Made by a program: the position numbers and the translations under genes. The notes beneath the pieces are model-generated. The model was not told the origin of the DNA, made no database searches, and worked only from the letters and a program-made list of their open reading frames with translations. Below, in pieces: positions 26,663 through 34,957 of a stretch of DNA of 64,000 bases; the first letter of the stretch is position 1; each line of letters begins with the position of its first letter. The DNA comes from an uncultured Microcaldota archaeon (GTDB lineage: Archaea > Micrarchaeota > Micrarchaeia > Norongarragalinales > CAINOH01), in the NCBI GenBank assembly GCA_903851445.1, contig CAINOH010000024.1:18080-82079 (forward strand), given 5' to 3'.

Positions 26663-27208
26663 ATGAGAATCGGGTTTGTGGACTGCGCATCAAACAAGGC
26701 GGACGCTTTCGAGGCATTCAGCGCAATAACAAACGAGATGGTTGCCGGCGCGCAGCTTGAGCGGCGGACTGCACACGACCTTCTCAAGATTCCCCTCACT
26801 GCAAAGAAGCTCCTAACCGGCGGCTGCGACATTGCAGTGGTGTTCCTGATGCTCTCGGAGGACGACCTTGACGCGATGTCGCTTGTACACGAGAAAATCA
26901 TCGACGTAGAGCTTTCCGCTGAGAAGTTCGTGCTCTTCTGCATAATCTCGGACGAGGAGTACGAAAACGACGAGGAGTTTGAAAACATTGCAGAGTCGCG
27001 GATGAAGACGGTTCTCAAGCTCGCGTCCCAGCTCGAGCTTTCGCCTTCGCAGGTCTCCCAAATCATCGGCGACACGCAGATGACGCAGGCGCTTGCCGAG
27101 CTTTCAGGGTTCTCGGCAGCGGTTTCGGGCGACGACGTTCCAAAGGAAGGCGAGGAGCAGCCTGAGACGGGCTCCGGTTCAGAGACCGGCGGCTCAAGCC
27201 TGTTCTGA
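26663..27208 (+). CDS. Archaeal riboflavin synthase-like protein (divergent)
   Basis: 181 residues. The first 130 follow the pattern of archaeal RibC, a lumazine-synthase relative: MRIGFVDCASNKADAFEAFSAI, ERRTAHDLLKIPLTAKKLLTGGCDIAVVFLML, VHEKIIDVELSAEKFVLFCII, AESRMKTVLKLA. The typical RK.TVPGI.DLP..CKKLL.E.GCDIV.ALG block is recognisable but changed (RRTAHDLLKIPLTAKKLL). Whether it still makes riboflavin is uncertain. A low-complexity Gly/Ser/Glu tail (EEQPETGSGSETGGSS) is unusual. The ATG follows GAGGTAG inside the preceding gene. No other riboflavin gene is nearby. Confidence 0.6.
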   Translation: MRIGFVDCASNKADAFEAFSAITNEMVAGAQLERRTAHDLLKIPLTAKKLLTGGCDIAVVFLMLSEDDLDAMSLVHEKIIDVELSAEKFVLFCIISDEEYENDEEFENIAESRMKTVLKLASQLELSPSQVSQIIGDTQMTQALAELSGFSAAVSGDDVPKEGEEQPETGSGSETGGSSLF

Positions 27209-27309
27209 TTATTCCAGCGCCCGTTTTTCCCTTCAGGGTTTTGGCACTTTGCTGTAACTCAGTATATTGCCCTTTCGTTTCTTACTCGCGCGTTCATTTC
27301 CTACCGGCT

Positions 27310-27669
27310 TTACCTGAATTTTTTGCGGTCGCGATTAAGACCGGCGTTAAGCACATAGGTTTCTAGGGCGCGCCTTATTTGAGATTCTTCAGGCGCGTTT
27401 ATTTCGGGCTTTTCTGCTTGAAGCTCTTTTTCTTCGGGCTTTTTTACCCGGAGAGCGGTTTCTTTGAGCTTTTCTACTTCAAGCCTTTTTACCGGAAGAG
27501 CTGCTTTTTCGGACTTTTTTACGTTGGGCGTTTTGGCCCCTGAAGGAACTTGCATTGAGGGTTCTCTTTCAGGCGCTTCGTACTTGTACCCAGGTAACGT
27601 TTTCTCGGCAATGTCTTTAATACGAAAAGGAAATGGTTTTCCTTTGTTCGGACGCCGTTCATTCGCCAT
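27310..27669 (-). CDS. Hypothetical charged, Lys/Glu-rich protein
   Basis: 119 residues from ATG 27669 (MANERRPNKGK), 12 nt after AGGAG. The middle consists of imperfect repeats built on VKKSEKA, VKRLEVEKLKE, VKKPEEKELQAEKPE, so it is probably disordered. The C-terminus (SQIRRALETYVLNAGLNRDRKKF) looks like a short helix. At DNA level the repeats show as agctttttcttcgggcttttttacc-like units on the + strand. No family is recognised, and coding status rests on the start signal and open frame. Confidence 0.5.
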   Translation of the reverse strand: MANERRPNKGKPFPFRIKDIAEKTLPGYKYEAPEREPSMQVPSGAKTPNVKKSEKAALPVKRLEVEKLKETALRVKKPEEKELQAEKPEINAPEESQIRRALETYVLNAGLNRDRKKFR

Positions 27670-27763
27670 ATTTACAAACATCTCCTAAATTATCTCAACC
27701 TTCTTAAACCTAAACGGCTATTTAATTCCAACTCAATTTTAATACTCCCAGAAGGTAGCAGAA

Positions 27764-28768
27764 ATGTTGCACGCAGATTCAGGTGGAAGGCTTTCGTACA
27801 TAGCCGAGAACACCAAGATAGGCTTGGACTGCTCTGGTGACGTCAACTTTGTCTCGCACGCCCATATGGACCACGCGCCATCATCAAGCAAGGCTGGCCT
27901 GCTCTGCTCGGATGAGACTGCGGAACTCTTGGCCGCAAGGAGCCGGGTGCGCCACAACGGCCACAGCCAGGAAATGACCTTGGGCGAGGTGGACCTGAGC
28001 CTGGCTGACTCGGGCCACGTGCTTGGCTCGCGCCAAGTCATAATCAACGGCGGCGCGGACAAGTTCGTGTACACGGGCGACCTGCGCACCGAGGACTCGA
28101 TTTTGTTCAAGGGCGCAAAGCCGGTTGAATGCGACACGCTCCTGATTGAATCGACTTACGGCCTCCCGCGCTTCTCGTTCCCAAAGCGCGAGGCAACATA
28201 CTCTGACATCACATCCTGGGTAAAGCAGGAGGTTGCCTCGGGCAACTGCGTGGTGCTTGGCGGGTACGCGCTCGGAAAGGCCCAGGAGCTCGTGAAGATT
28301 CTGAACGAGAGGATGGGAATAACGCCCATTGTTTCGGATGAAATTGGCGACGTGTGCGCGGTGTACAAAAGGCACGGAATCCACCTTGACTACGTGACCA
28401 CTTCCTCTGATGAAGGAACCAAGGCGCTTATGCGCAACTTTGTCGCGGTCCTCTCGCAGAACAAGGTCAACTCCAAGATGGCTTCCGCGCTTTCGAGGGA
28501 GTACGGGAAGAAAATCTCAACAGCTGTCGCAACAGGCTGGGCGCAGAGCCCGTCCTGGGGCTTTGATGTTGACCGCGCGTTCTGCCTTTCCGACCACTGC
28601 GACTTTGCGGGCCTGGTTGACTATGTGGCGGCAACCGGCGCACGGAAGGTTTACGTCAACCACGGCTCCTCGCGCGAGTTTGCAAGGGACCTCAAGAAGA
28701 AGGGCGTGAACGCGCTTGCTGTTGACGACATGCGCCCCGCAAAGGGCCAGAAGACGCTTTTGGGCTAG
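27764..28768 (+). CDS. MBL-fold RNA-processing exonuclease (YSH1/COG1236-like)
   Basis: 334 residues of the metallo-beta-lactamase fold. The zinc motif is NFVSHAHMDHAPSS (HxHxDH), followed by ADSGHVLGSRQ, FVYTGDLRTEDS and LLIESTYG; the beta-CASP-type insertion is short. Late motifs FCLSDHCDFAGLVDYV and KVYVNHGSSREFA carry further His ligands. Related proteins are RNA or DNA nucleases; some bacterial relatives sit beside an ATP-dependent ligase. Here the ligase is 10 kb away, so that link is not supported. The ATG follows GAAGGTAG. Confidence 0.88.
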   Translation: MLHADSGGRLSYIAENTKIGLDCSGDVNFVSHAHMDHAPSSSKAGLLCSDETAELLAARSRVRHNGHSQEMTLGEVDLSLADSGHVLGSRQVIINGGADKFVYTGDLRTEDSILFKGAKPVECDTLLIESTYGLPRFSFPKREATYSDITSWVKQEVASGNCVVLGGYALGKAQELVKILNERMGITPIVSDEIGDVCAVYKRHGIHLDYVTTSSDEGTKALMRNFVAVLSQNKVNSKMASALSREYGKKISTAVATGWAQSPSWGFDVDRAFCLSDHCDFAGLVDYVAATGARKVYVNHGSSREFARDLKKKGVNALAVDDMRPAKGQKTLLG

Positions 28769-28845
28769 CAGATGGCAAAAGCCGCGGGCCTAAGACTTGG
28801 TTTAATATTTTGCCCTGCAAGAAAATATTCAGGTGCACAAATATT

Positions 28846-29169
28846 ATGGCAGTTGAAGTTTACATCATCGACGGCAAGGACTACGGAAAGCTCGACAAGC
28901 TTCTTGCGGCTGACCCGTACGCAAAGGACTCCTTCAAGACCGTAGGGTACACGCTCAAGGAATCCAAGGCAATGGGCCTCAAGGGCGGCTCGTACATACT
29001 CTACTTCAAGGCCGAGGACGCCACGCTCCTTTCCGCACTATGCTCAAAGCTCGTCGCCGCAGTAGCCGATGCGAAGAAGGCAGACGCAGAGACAAAGGCA
29101 AAGGTGGAAGCGCAGATTGCGAAGGAAGAGGAAAACGCAACAGCCGGCTTCGGCTCTATTTTTGGATAA
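28846..29169 (+). CDS. Small conserved-looking protein, function unknown
   Basis: 107 residues from ATG 28846 (MAVEVYIIDGKDYGKLDKLL), 10 nt after AGGTG. An alpha/beta N-terminal part (FKTVGYTLKESKAMGLKGGSYILYFKAEDATLLSALCSKL) is followed by a Lys/Ala/Glu-rich helix (ADAKKADAETKAKVEAQIAKEEENA) and a short hydrophobic end (GFGSIFG). It resembles small archaeal nucleic-acid or ribosome-associated proteins in composition, but I cannot name a family. A TATA-like TTTAATATTT about 45 nt upstream suggests its own promoter. Its stop is 11 bp from the 3' end of tRNA-Ala on the other strand. Confidence 0.75.
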   Translation: MAVEVYIIDGKDYGKLDKLLAADPYAKDSFKTVGYTLKESKAMGLKGGSYILYFKAEDATLLSALCSKLVAAVADAKKADAETKAKVEAQIAKEEENATAGFGSIFG

Positions 29170-29179
29170 GAAAAAAGAG

Positions 29180-29282
29180 TGGACTCAGCGGGACTTTCCT
29201 TCCCGGGCCGCTTGGCCTGGAAATTTCGAACCCGCAGCCTCTTGCATGCCATGCAAGCGATCTACCGTTGATCTATGAGCCC
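29180..29282 (-). tRNA. tRNA-Ala(GGC) with 31-nt T-loop intron
   Basis: On the minus strand GGGCTCA pairs with TGAGTCC (one G-U), and the discriminator is A. The D arm is GATCAACGGTAGATC. The anticodon arm CTTGC-ATGGCAT-GCAAG gives anticodon GGC. The T arm begins GCGGG-TTCGAA, but its 3' strand CCCGC appears only after an extra 31 nt (about 29194-29224). That insert contains a GGCC-AAGC-GGCC hairpin and is closed by TTTCC/GGAAA. Removing it restores a perfect T arm, so this is a non-canonical intron at about position 59/60. Confidence 0.88.
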
Positions 29283-29366
29283 AAAAAATAGGATTTGGGG
29301 AAGTTGTAGCGCGACTGCCTGCACAAGACGCCCTTGCGCGTGGTGGGCCGGTCGCCTGCCCGAGGC

Positions 29367-29591
29367 TTATACCGGCGAGACGAACACTACCGTGTCACCG
29401 CGCAGGAGGACCGTGCCAAGCTTGCGCTTGAGCTCCCCGTTCTTGAGCTCCTCGCCATTCTCGATGACCAGGTTCATATGCACGTCGAAGCTGGACAGTG
29501 TGCCGCGGACCTCCACGTCGCCCTTGAGGCGCACGAGCACATTGTTGTTCAGTGCGTTGTTAAGAATGTCAAACGGCCGCTTTTCTGCCAA
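29367..29591 (-). CDS. Lsm (Sm-like) RNA-binding protein
   Basis: 74 residues, the normal size of an archaeal Lsm. Sm1 motif: [43 protein letters not shown]. Sm2 motif: [16 protein letters not shown], containing the RGD-like loop. Such proteins form heptameric rings that bind U-rich RNA. The start is TTG 29591, 9 nt after AGAGGTG. It is encoded between minD and tRNA-Ala on the same strand, a common kind of neighbourhood for lsm genes near RNA genes. Confidence 0.93.
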   Translation of the reverse strand: MAEKRPFDILNNALNNNVLVRLKGDVEVRGTLSSFDVHMNLVIENGEELKNGELKRKLGTVLLRGDTVVFVSPV

Positions 29592-29649
29592 ATTATTTTA
29601 CACCTCTAAAAAAATACCAAATAGGTTCTGGCTTGAATGGAATAAAAAA

Positions 29650-30432
29650 TCATTGGTTCTTCTTTCCAAAGAGCGCGGACAGCAGGCCGGCGAGGAATCC
29701 CTTCTTCTGCGCGGGGATGGCTTCCGCCTTCTCGCCGGTTATTGCGCAGGCAAGGGCCTTGAACCCCAACCCTGCCGGAGTGCCCTGGTTGCCAATCATC
29801 AGCGGGCTCTGCTTCTCGGTTGAGCGCCGCACCTCGGGATCCTCGGGGATTACCGCAAGAACTGGCGCGCCGAGCAGCTTTTCGACTTCCGCCGGCTTGA
29901 CCTCGTCCTTGGAGCCGCGAATCCGGTTTACCACGACGCCGGTAATTTTTATCCCGAACCTGTTTGCGAACTGGCTCATCTTCAGCGCGTCAGCAAGCGA
30001 TGCCGGGTCGGGCGTGACAACCAGCACCAGCTCGCGCGAGCTCTTTATCGCCTGCTGGTTGGTCTCGTCCAGGCCTGGCGGGCAGTCAAGAATCAGGTAG
30101 TCGGCGCTCTTCTCAAGCGCCGCTATCGCGCCCGGGAACTTGGAAAAGTCAAGTTTCTTCAGCCCCTCAAGGGAAAGGCCGGACGGCACGTACTTGAGCT
30201 TTGCGGGCCCCTCGTAGACTGCGTCGGCAATCACGTTTTCGCCGGCAAGCACGTTGTGCAGGCTGATTGGCGCGCGCTCGATTCCCAGCACTATGCCGAT
30301 GTTTGCCATCGCGACGTCGGCGTCAACAAGTATGACTTTCTTTCCCATTTGCGAAAGCAGGATGGATAGGTTTACTGCAACAGTAGTCTTGCCGACACCG
30401 CCTTTTCCCGAACAGATTGCGATTGTCCTCAT
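29650..30432 (-). CDS. minD: MinD/ParA family ATPase with membrane-targeting tail
   Basis: 260 residues. Deviant Walker A is ICSGKGGVGKTTVAVNL, switch I VDADVAMANIG, and Walker B/switch II DYLILDCPPGLDE. The last 20 residues (QKKGFLAGLLSALFGKKNQ) form an amphipathic helix like the MinD membrane-targeting sequence, so ATP-dependent membrane binding is likely. Archaeal MinD paralogues position surface structures rather than FtsZ; no MinC or MinE is visible. It lies 6 bp after the DUF2226-like gene and is surely cotranscribed with it. Confidence 0.9.
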   Translation of the reverse strand: MRTIAICSGKGGVGKTTVAVNLSILLSQMGKKVILVDADVAMANIGIVLGIERAPISLHNVLAGENVIADAVYEGPAKLKYVPSGLSLEGLKKLDFSKFPGAIAALEKSADYLILDCPPGLDETNQQAIKSSRELVLVVTPDPASLADALKMSQFANRFGIKITGVVVNRIRGSKDEVKPAEVEKLLGAPVLAVIPEDPEVRRSTEKQSPLMIGNQGTPAGLGFKALACAITGEKAEAIPAQKKGFLAGLLSALFGKKNQ

Positions 30433-30438
30433 AAGCAG

Positions 30439-31005
30439 CTATCCCTTCAGCAAGTTATCAATGGTCTGGTTGTCCTGCTCCGCGTCAGTATCCTGCGGAA
30501 GCGCCTCTTCTGCCTTGCCCTCGGCTTCCCACAACTTGAGCCGCTTTAGCAGCTGCTCACGCGCCTCTGGCTTTTCCGGCTCCTTTATCTGCTCCTCGTA
30601 GAAGGGCGAGAACGCGGTAACTTGGAATGCCGACATGTCGCTGTCCTTCGGCAAGAAGGCCATCATGTCATTGAACGCGGTGATGAGCTTGACCTGGTCC
30701 GCCGAAAGCTGGAACAGGTCGACAACACCCTTCGTTGCCGCTGCCGCGTTCGCGATGCGCGGGAAAGCGTCCGAGCCGAACAACAGCTTGTCGTAGCGCA
30801 GGTACTCGTAAGTGCAGGCGATTATCTTCCCCGAGTCGTAGATGAGCGTGCCCTCTTCAAGGCCGCCCACGCCCTTTACCATCAGGGCAAGGTACCCCGT
30901 GAATGCCTTGCGCGCAAGCTCCTTTAGGAGGCCCGAAAAGTCCAGGCCCGCAAGGTCGATGCCTGTCTTGACGCTCTGGCCGGGTGGAAGTATCACTATA
31001 GACAC
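30439..31005 (-). CDS. DUF2226-like protein upstream of minD
   Basis: 188 residues from a GTG start. The N-terminal 130 residues (FSGLLKELARKAFTGYLALMVKGVGGLEEGTLIYDSGKIIACTYEYLRYDKLLFG) match the layout of DUF2226/PATAN-like domains, which occur in archaeal sensory and polarity proteins. The C-terminal 60 residues are charged and helical, possibly coiled coil (EEQIKEPEKPEAREQLLKRLKLWEAEGKAEE). The 6-bp gap to minD suggests a shared role, perhaps as a partner that localises or controls the ATPase. Family name is given with moderate confidence. Confidence 0.6.
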   Translation of the reverse strand: MSIVILPPGQSVKTGIDLAGLDFSGLLKELARKAFTGYLALMVKGVGGLEEGTLIYDSGKIIACTYEYLRYDKLLFGSDAFPRIANAAAATKGVVDLFQLSADQVKLITAFNDMMAFLPKDSDMSAFQVTAFSPFYEEQIKEPEKPEAREQLLKRLKLWEAEGKAEEALPQDTDAEQDNQTIDNLLKG

Positions 31006-31099
31006 CGAAACATTTCTTCGACAAAACTAAAAATCAGTTACTGCGGCCGGGCTTAATTAGTTTTGTTTTTACCCTCGCGCGGCTTTCGCCGGCACCGGG

Positions 31100-31567
31100 T
31101 CAGGCGTCCTTGGCCATCAGGACTAGGTCAGCGGAGTTCTTCAGCGCGGTTGAGAAGTCCGGCTCGGCGCCCACCACTATGGTGTCCTTGCCGTGGGCTT
31201 TTGCCTTTGAAAGCAGGGGCTTGTAGTCGGAGTCGCGCGAGACTATTGCAATCGTGTCGATGTGCTCGGAGAAGACGGATTCCATTGCCTCGGTGACCAG
31301 GGCCACGTCAACGTCGCTCGGGATGATTACTACCTCAAAGCCCTGGTTTGTAACCGCCTCGATGAGCTTGTCCGAGGCATACTGGTCCAAAAAGACCTTG
31401 GCCACCTTTACAGTCCCCTGTTTTGCAAGGAGCTTGCGTATCTTGTCCAAGTCAACCCCGAGTTCCTTCCGGAGCATGTTGGGGCCGTCCACGAAGCAGG
31501 CTATTGACTTGGGCTTCTTTCCCTGGGCCTTTATGAACGCGTTAAAAGAGTCTATGGGGCTTGCCAT
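31100..31567 (-). CDS. NYN-domain protein (LabA/DUF88-like), putative ribonuclease
   Basis: 155 residues from ATG 31567, 6 nt after GGTG. PIN-like NYN fold with the acidic catalytic set: ACFVDGPNMLRKEL, VVIIPSDVDVALVTEAM and AIVSRDSDYKPLLSKAKAHGKDTIVVG. NYN domains usually cleave RNA in a metal-dependent way. The archaeal TIGR00288-type proteins have this length. The gene lies 13 bp after tatD and about 95 bp before the DUF2226-like gene, on the same strand. Confidence 0.88.
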   Translation of the reverse strand: MASPIDSFNAFIKAQGKKPKSIACFVDGPNMLRKELGVDLDKIRKLLAKQGTVKVAKVFLDQYASDKLIEAVTNQGFEVVIIPSDVDVALVTEAMESVFSEHIDTIAIVSRDSDYKPLLSKAKAHGKDTIVVGAEPDFSTALKNSADLVLMAKDA

Positions 31568-31580
31568 ACGAAACACCAGC

Positions 31581-32342
31581 CTATGGGACGGTTACTGGCT
31601 TGAAGCCAAAAAAGGATGTGACGTTCCCGTCCACCGTCCCAATGACTCTTTCCAGTTCCACGCTTTTAATCTTTGCCACGCGCTCGTAAGCCGCCCGCAC
31701 GTTGGCTGGCTCGTTGCGGCCACCCTGCCAGAGCCAGGGCGAGTCGGTCTCGCAGAAGATGCGCTCAATGGGCGTCCTCTTGATGATTTTGTCAATCGCC
31801 TTGCTTTTGAGCGTCGGGACGGATATGGCGAAATTGGTGGAAAGGGCAAGGTCTATGGCCTTGGCATTGAGGAAGCAGTGGAGCATAACACGGCATTTGT
31901 ACTCCTGCGCAACGCGTATGCACTGCTCCTCTGCATCGCGCGAGTGCACCACAACAGGAAGGTCCAGCGACTCCGAAAGCTGGAGGAATGCGCGGTAGAA
32001 CTTCTCCTGTTTTGCCCACTCTTCCTCTTTTTTGTAGTGGTGTCGGTCCAGGCCGGTCTCGCCAATGCCAACTAGCTTGGCCTTGTTTGACTCTATGAAG
32101 CGCAATTCGGCCTCCAGCGCGTCATCGGCAAGCTCGACTGCATGGTGGGGGCTGAGGCAGATTACCGCCTTGTAGTAGCCCGGGCCGTACTTTTGTGAAA
32201 ACGCGAGCACCCGCTCGTTGTCAGGGTGGTTGTTGCCGGCGTTGATTAATGCAGAGATGCCGGAGGCCTTGGCCCTAGCGATGACCTCGTCGCGGTCGGG
32301 GTCGAAGTCAGCAGTGTCAACGTGGCAGTGCGCGTCAATCAT
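31581..32342 (-). CDS. tatD: TatD family metal-dependent nuclease
   Basis: 253 residues. Metal-binding residues of the amidohydrolase-type barrel are present: MIDAHCHVDT at the N-terminus, GIGETGLDRHHY (Glu ligand), LPVVVHSRDAEEQ (His ligand), VMLHCFLN, and IFCETDSPWL (final Asp). TatD enzymes are 3'-5' deoxyribonucleases. The C-terminus EPANVRAAYERVAKIKSVE is typical. The ATG follows GGTG, 38 bp after tRNA-Ile, and the gene heads the nyn-DUF2226-minD group. Confidence 0.93.
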   Translation of the reverse strand: MIDAHCHVDTADFDPDRDEVIARAKASGISALINAGNNHPDNERVLAFSQKYGPGYYKAVICLSPHHAVELADDALEAELRFIESNKAKLVGIGETGLDRHHYKKEEEWAKQEKFYRAFLQLSESLDLPVVVHSRDAEEQCIRVAQEYKCRVMLHCFLNAKAIDLALSTNFAISVPTLKSKAIDKIIKRTPIERIFCETDSPWLWQGGRNEPANVRAAYERVAKIKSVELERVIGTVDGNVTSFFGFKPVTVP

Positions 32343-32379
32343 AATAGCACCAACATAATCAGCAAGGGGAAGTAAAAAA

Positions 32380-32454
32380 TGGGCCCGGTCGGATTTGAAC
32401 CGACGACCACTTGATTATCAGTCAAGCGCTCCAACCAGGCTAAGCTACGAGCCC
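32380..32454 (-). tRNA. tRNA-Ile(GAT)
   Basis: Minus strand: acceptor GGGCTCG pairs with CGGGCCC (one T-G), discriminator A at 32380. The anticodon arm CTTGA-CTGATAA-TCAAG gives anticodon GAT. The T arm is GTCGG-TTCAAAT-CCGAC. No intron. The remaining sequence to 32654 holds no gene; it contains the AT-rich metK promoter region. Confidence 0.94.
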
Positions 32455-32559
32455 ATACCATAAGCGCGGCTTTTGGCACCGCTAAAATCCGGGAAAGGAA
32501 TTTGGTGCTCCCAAATATTAAATTGGTTTAGCTTTCGGCCTTGCAGCGGACTTGGAAAG

Positions 32560-32581
32560 TATTATTCCATAAGGAATAATA
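32560..32581 (+). promoter_or_regulatory. 9-bp inverted repeat upstream of metK
   Basis: TATTATTCC-ATAA-GGAATAATA is a perfect 9-bp inverted repeat 73 nt before the metK ATG, directly followed by AT-rich ttaaaggatatttattc, which can hold the TATA box. A dimeric repressor or activator site is the simplest reading; a leader RNA element is less likely because it lies at or before the promoter. Confidence 0.55.
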
Positions 32582-32654
32582 TTAAAGGATATTTATTCTA
32601 AACTGAGGGTAACCATTGTGCGACCAACGCATTCAAGGTGATTTTTTGGAACAG

Positions 32655-33812
32655 ATGAAGGGAAGGGCGCTTTTTTCGTCGGAGTCGGTCACGGAAGGCC
32701 ACCCGGACAAGATTTGCGACCAGGTCTCGGACGCGATACTTGACGACCTCCTGCGGCAGGATCCGCAAAGCAGGGTGGCAGTCGAGTGCCTCACGACAAC
32801 CGGGCTCGTGATGGTCGCAGGCGAGGTCACCACGAACGGGTACTGCGACGTGCAGGGAGTGGTGCGAAAAACGCTTTCGGACATCGGATACACCGACCCC
32901 GAATACGGGCTTGATTCCAGCGACTGCGCTGTGCTCGTCGCGATACACGAGCAGAGCAAGAACATAGCAGTGGGCGTTGACTCCTCGGGAAGCAAGGAGC
33001 AGGGCGCGGGCGACCAGGGAATGATGCTCGGGTTTGCCTGCGACGAGACCCCGGAGTTGATGCCGCTTCCAATCAGCCTCGCGCACAAGCTCACGCAAAG
33101 GCTTGCCGAGGTGAGGAAGAAGGGGATCCTCACCTGGGTGCGTCCTGACGGGAAGTCGCAGGTCACTGTTGAATACCAGGACGGCGTTCCAAAAAGGCTT
33201 GAAGCAGTTGTGATTGCAGTTCACCACAGCCCGTCGGTTGACAAGGCCAGGATAAAGAAGGACGTCTGGGAGCACGTGGTCAAGCCAGTCTGCGGGAAAT
33301 ACCTTGACGACAAGACCAATTTCTTCGTCAACGAGACGGGCATCTTCGTAAAGGGAGGGCCCGAGGCCGACACGGGCGTGACCGGAAGGAAAATCATAGT
33401 TGACACGTACGGCTCGATGGGAAGGCACGGAGGCGGCGCGTTCTCGGGAAAGGACCCGTCCAAGGTCGACCGCTCCGGCGCGTACATGGCGCGCTACGTC
33501 GCAAAGAACATTGTCGCGGCAGGGCTTGCGAGGCGCTGCGAAATCCAGGTCGCATATTCGATTGGAGTGGCTGCGCCGGTCTCGATTTACGTGGAGACTT
33601 TCGACACCGAAAAGGTCCCGCCAAAGAAAATCGCTGAAATCGTGCAGCAAGTTTTCGACTTTAGGCCGGCAAAGATAATCGAGCACCTCAAGCTAAAGCG
33701 GCCTATTTACAGGAAGACTGCTGCATACGGCCACTTCGGACGCGAGGACCCCGACTTTACCTGGGAAAAGACCGACAAGAAGGACGAGTTGCGCAAGCTC
33801 GCCGGAATCTAA
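32655..33812 (+). CDS. metK: S-adenosylmethionine synthetase, bacterial/eukaryotic type
   Basis: 385 residues from ATG 32655 ([19 protein letters not shown]); the GTG at 32616 is not needed. Makes SAM from Met and ATP. Motifs of the MetK family are intact: [26 protein letters not shown], the nucleotide loop [70 protein letters not shown], and [17 protein letters not shown]. Most archaea instead use a highly divergent archaeal MAT, so this gene looks horizontally acquired. A 9-bp inverted repeat lies at its promoter. Confidence 0.95.
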   Translation: MKGRALFSSESVTEGHPDKICDQVSDAILDDLLRQDPQSRVAVECLTTTGLVMVAGEVTTNGYCDVQGVVRKTLSDIGYTDPEYGLDSSDCAVLVAIHEQSKNIAVGVDSSGSKEQGAGDQGMMLGFACDETPELMPLPISLAHKLTQRLAEVRKKGILTWVRPDGKSQVTVEYQDGVPKRLEAVVIAVHHSPSVDKARIKKDVWEHVVKPVCGKYLDDKTNFFVNETGIFVKGGPEADTGVTGRKIIVDTYGSMGRHGGGAFSGKDPSKVDRSGAYMARYVAKNIVAAGLARRCEIQVAYSIGVAAPVSIYVETFDTEKVPPKKIAEIVQQVFDFRPAKIIEHLKLKRPIYRKTAAYGHFGREDPDFTWEKTDKKDELRKLAGI

Positions 33813-33849
33813 TTGGAGCATTCGGCCTGACAAAACGAGTATGACGGCC

Positions 33850-34872
33850 TTACATCCACTTTGAAAGCGCGCTCTGGTTCGCGTCCTCCGGGACTTTGTA
33901 GCCGCGGCTCAGTGCAGACTGCACGCGCTCCTGCGAGAACCCGCGCTGCTCGCACATGTAGTCCATCAGTGCATCCACTTGCGGGGGAGAGAAGCGGAGC
34001 GATTCCGCAGGCGGGTCGAACACGTCCGGGTGCAGGAAGATGTTTTCGATTTCTTTCCAGCGGGGAATATCGGCTTTTGTCGCCTCGAGGATTTGCTCGA
34101 ATGAACTGTACTCACGAACCAGCTTGAGCCCCTTCTTTGCGCCAATGCCAAAAACGCCCTTGTCAAAGTCAGTGCCGCACAGGAGCGCCACCCATATCAG
34201 CTGCTGCCTGGTAATCTTCAAAGCATCAAGGTTTTCCGCAAGGAAATACCTCTCGGGAAGCACCTCGACAGTTTCGTTCTTGCGGGGAAGCTTGCGCCTG
34301 CCCGAGATTGCGAGGTTGCGGATGAGGATGTTCGCGCCGAAAATCAGCGAGTCAAAGTCCTGCGAGGCAGCAGAGTCGGTAATTCCCGCACTCGACATGT
34401 GCGCGCACTGCGCCTCGGCCTCGGTGCTTGCCTGAATCCAGGGGATGCCCATCATCCCAAGCAGCTCCTTGGACTCGGCAATCATGTGCGACTCAAGGCG
34501 CACGGATTGGGCGGAATACGTCCGCATGCCTTCCTCGTCCCCGACTTTTTCGGCCTTGCGGAACTTCTCAAGCGCATCCTGCTTGCGCTCGCTGCGCTCC
34601 ATAATCGTGTTCTCCTTTAAGAGGCTGGGCTTTCCGTCGAAAACGTAAACGGGTTTTATCCCGCGCTCAAGCAGGTTGCAGGTGCGGTAAAAGAGCCCGG
34701 AAAGATGCGAGGTGACCCTGCCCTCTGCGTCCATCAACGGCGTGCCGTCGCGCTGGCGGATCGTGGTGAGGAACTGGTAGAGCACATTGAAGGCATCCAC
34801 TGCGACGGTGCCCTTGATTTCCTCAAGCGTGCACTCGTGCTTTGTGAGTATGCCGTCGATTTTGACTCCCAA
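33850..34872 (-). CDS. fen: Flap endonuclease FEN-1
   Basis: Removes 5' flaps during Okazaki fragment maturation and repair. The ORF track overextends; TTG 34872 gives MGVKIDGILTKHE, the usual FEN-1 start, after a GGTG, and 340 residues. The N and I domains show AVDAFNVLYQFL, GLFYRTCNLLERGIKPVYVFDGKPS, the acidic cluster TEAEAQCAHMSSAGI and SQDFDSLIFGA, then the helix-hairpin-helix LCGTDFDKGVFGIGAKKGLKLV. The C-terminus NQSALSKWM is a PIP box (QxxLxxW) for PCNA binding. Divergent from mbf1. Confidence 0.95.
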   Translation of the reverse strand: MGVKIDGILTKHECTLEEIKGTVAVDAFNVLYQFLTTIRQRDGTPLMDAEGRVTSHLSGLFYRTCNLLERGIKPVYVFDGKPSLLKENTIMERSERKQDALEKFRKAEKVGDEEGMRTYSAQSVRLESHMIAESKELLGMMGIPWIQASTEAEAQCAHMSSAGITDSAASQDFDSLIFGANILIRNLAISGRRKLPRKNETVEVLPERYFLAENLDALKITRQQLIWVALLCGTDFDKGVFGIGAKKGLKLVREYSSFEQILEATKADIPRWKEIENIFLHPDVFDPPAESLRFSPPQVDALMDYMCEQRGFSQERVQSALSRGYKVPEDANQSALSKWM

Positions 34873-34957
34873 AAAAACACACCGCTTTTTGAAAACCCAA
34901 GCAAGAGGATTTAATCTGTGCAGGTTAAAATATGAATAACAGGTGCTTTCGGGGAAT

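Noticed and set aside
29180-29282. Split or degenerate tRNA-Ala
   Set aside because: Both halves are contiguous and fold perfectly after removing a 31-nt insert, so an intron explains it better than a split gene or decay.
29275-29823. 182-aa plus-strand ORF over the lsm and tRNA-Ala region
   Set aside because: It runs antisense through lsm and into minD, starts inside tRNA-Ala, and has no domain.
32598-33686. 362-aa minus-strand ORF antisense to metK
   Set aside because: Shadow of metK; composition rich in Arg/His/Leu without motifs.
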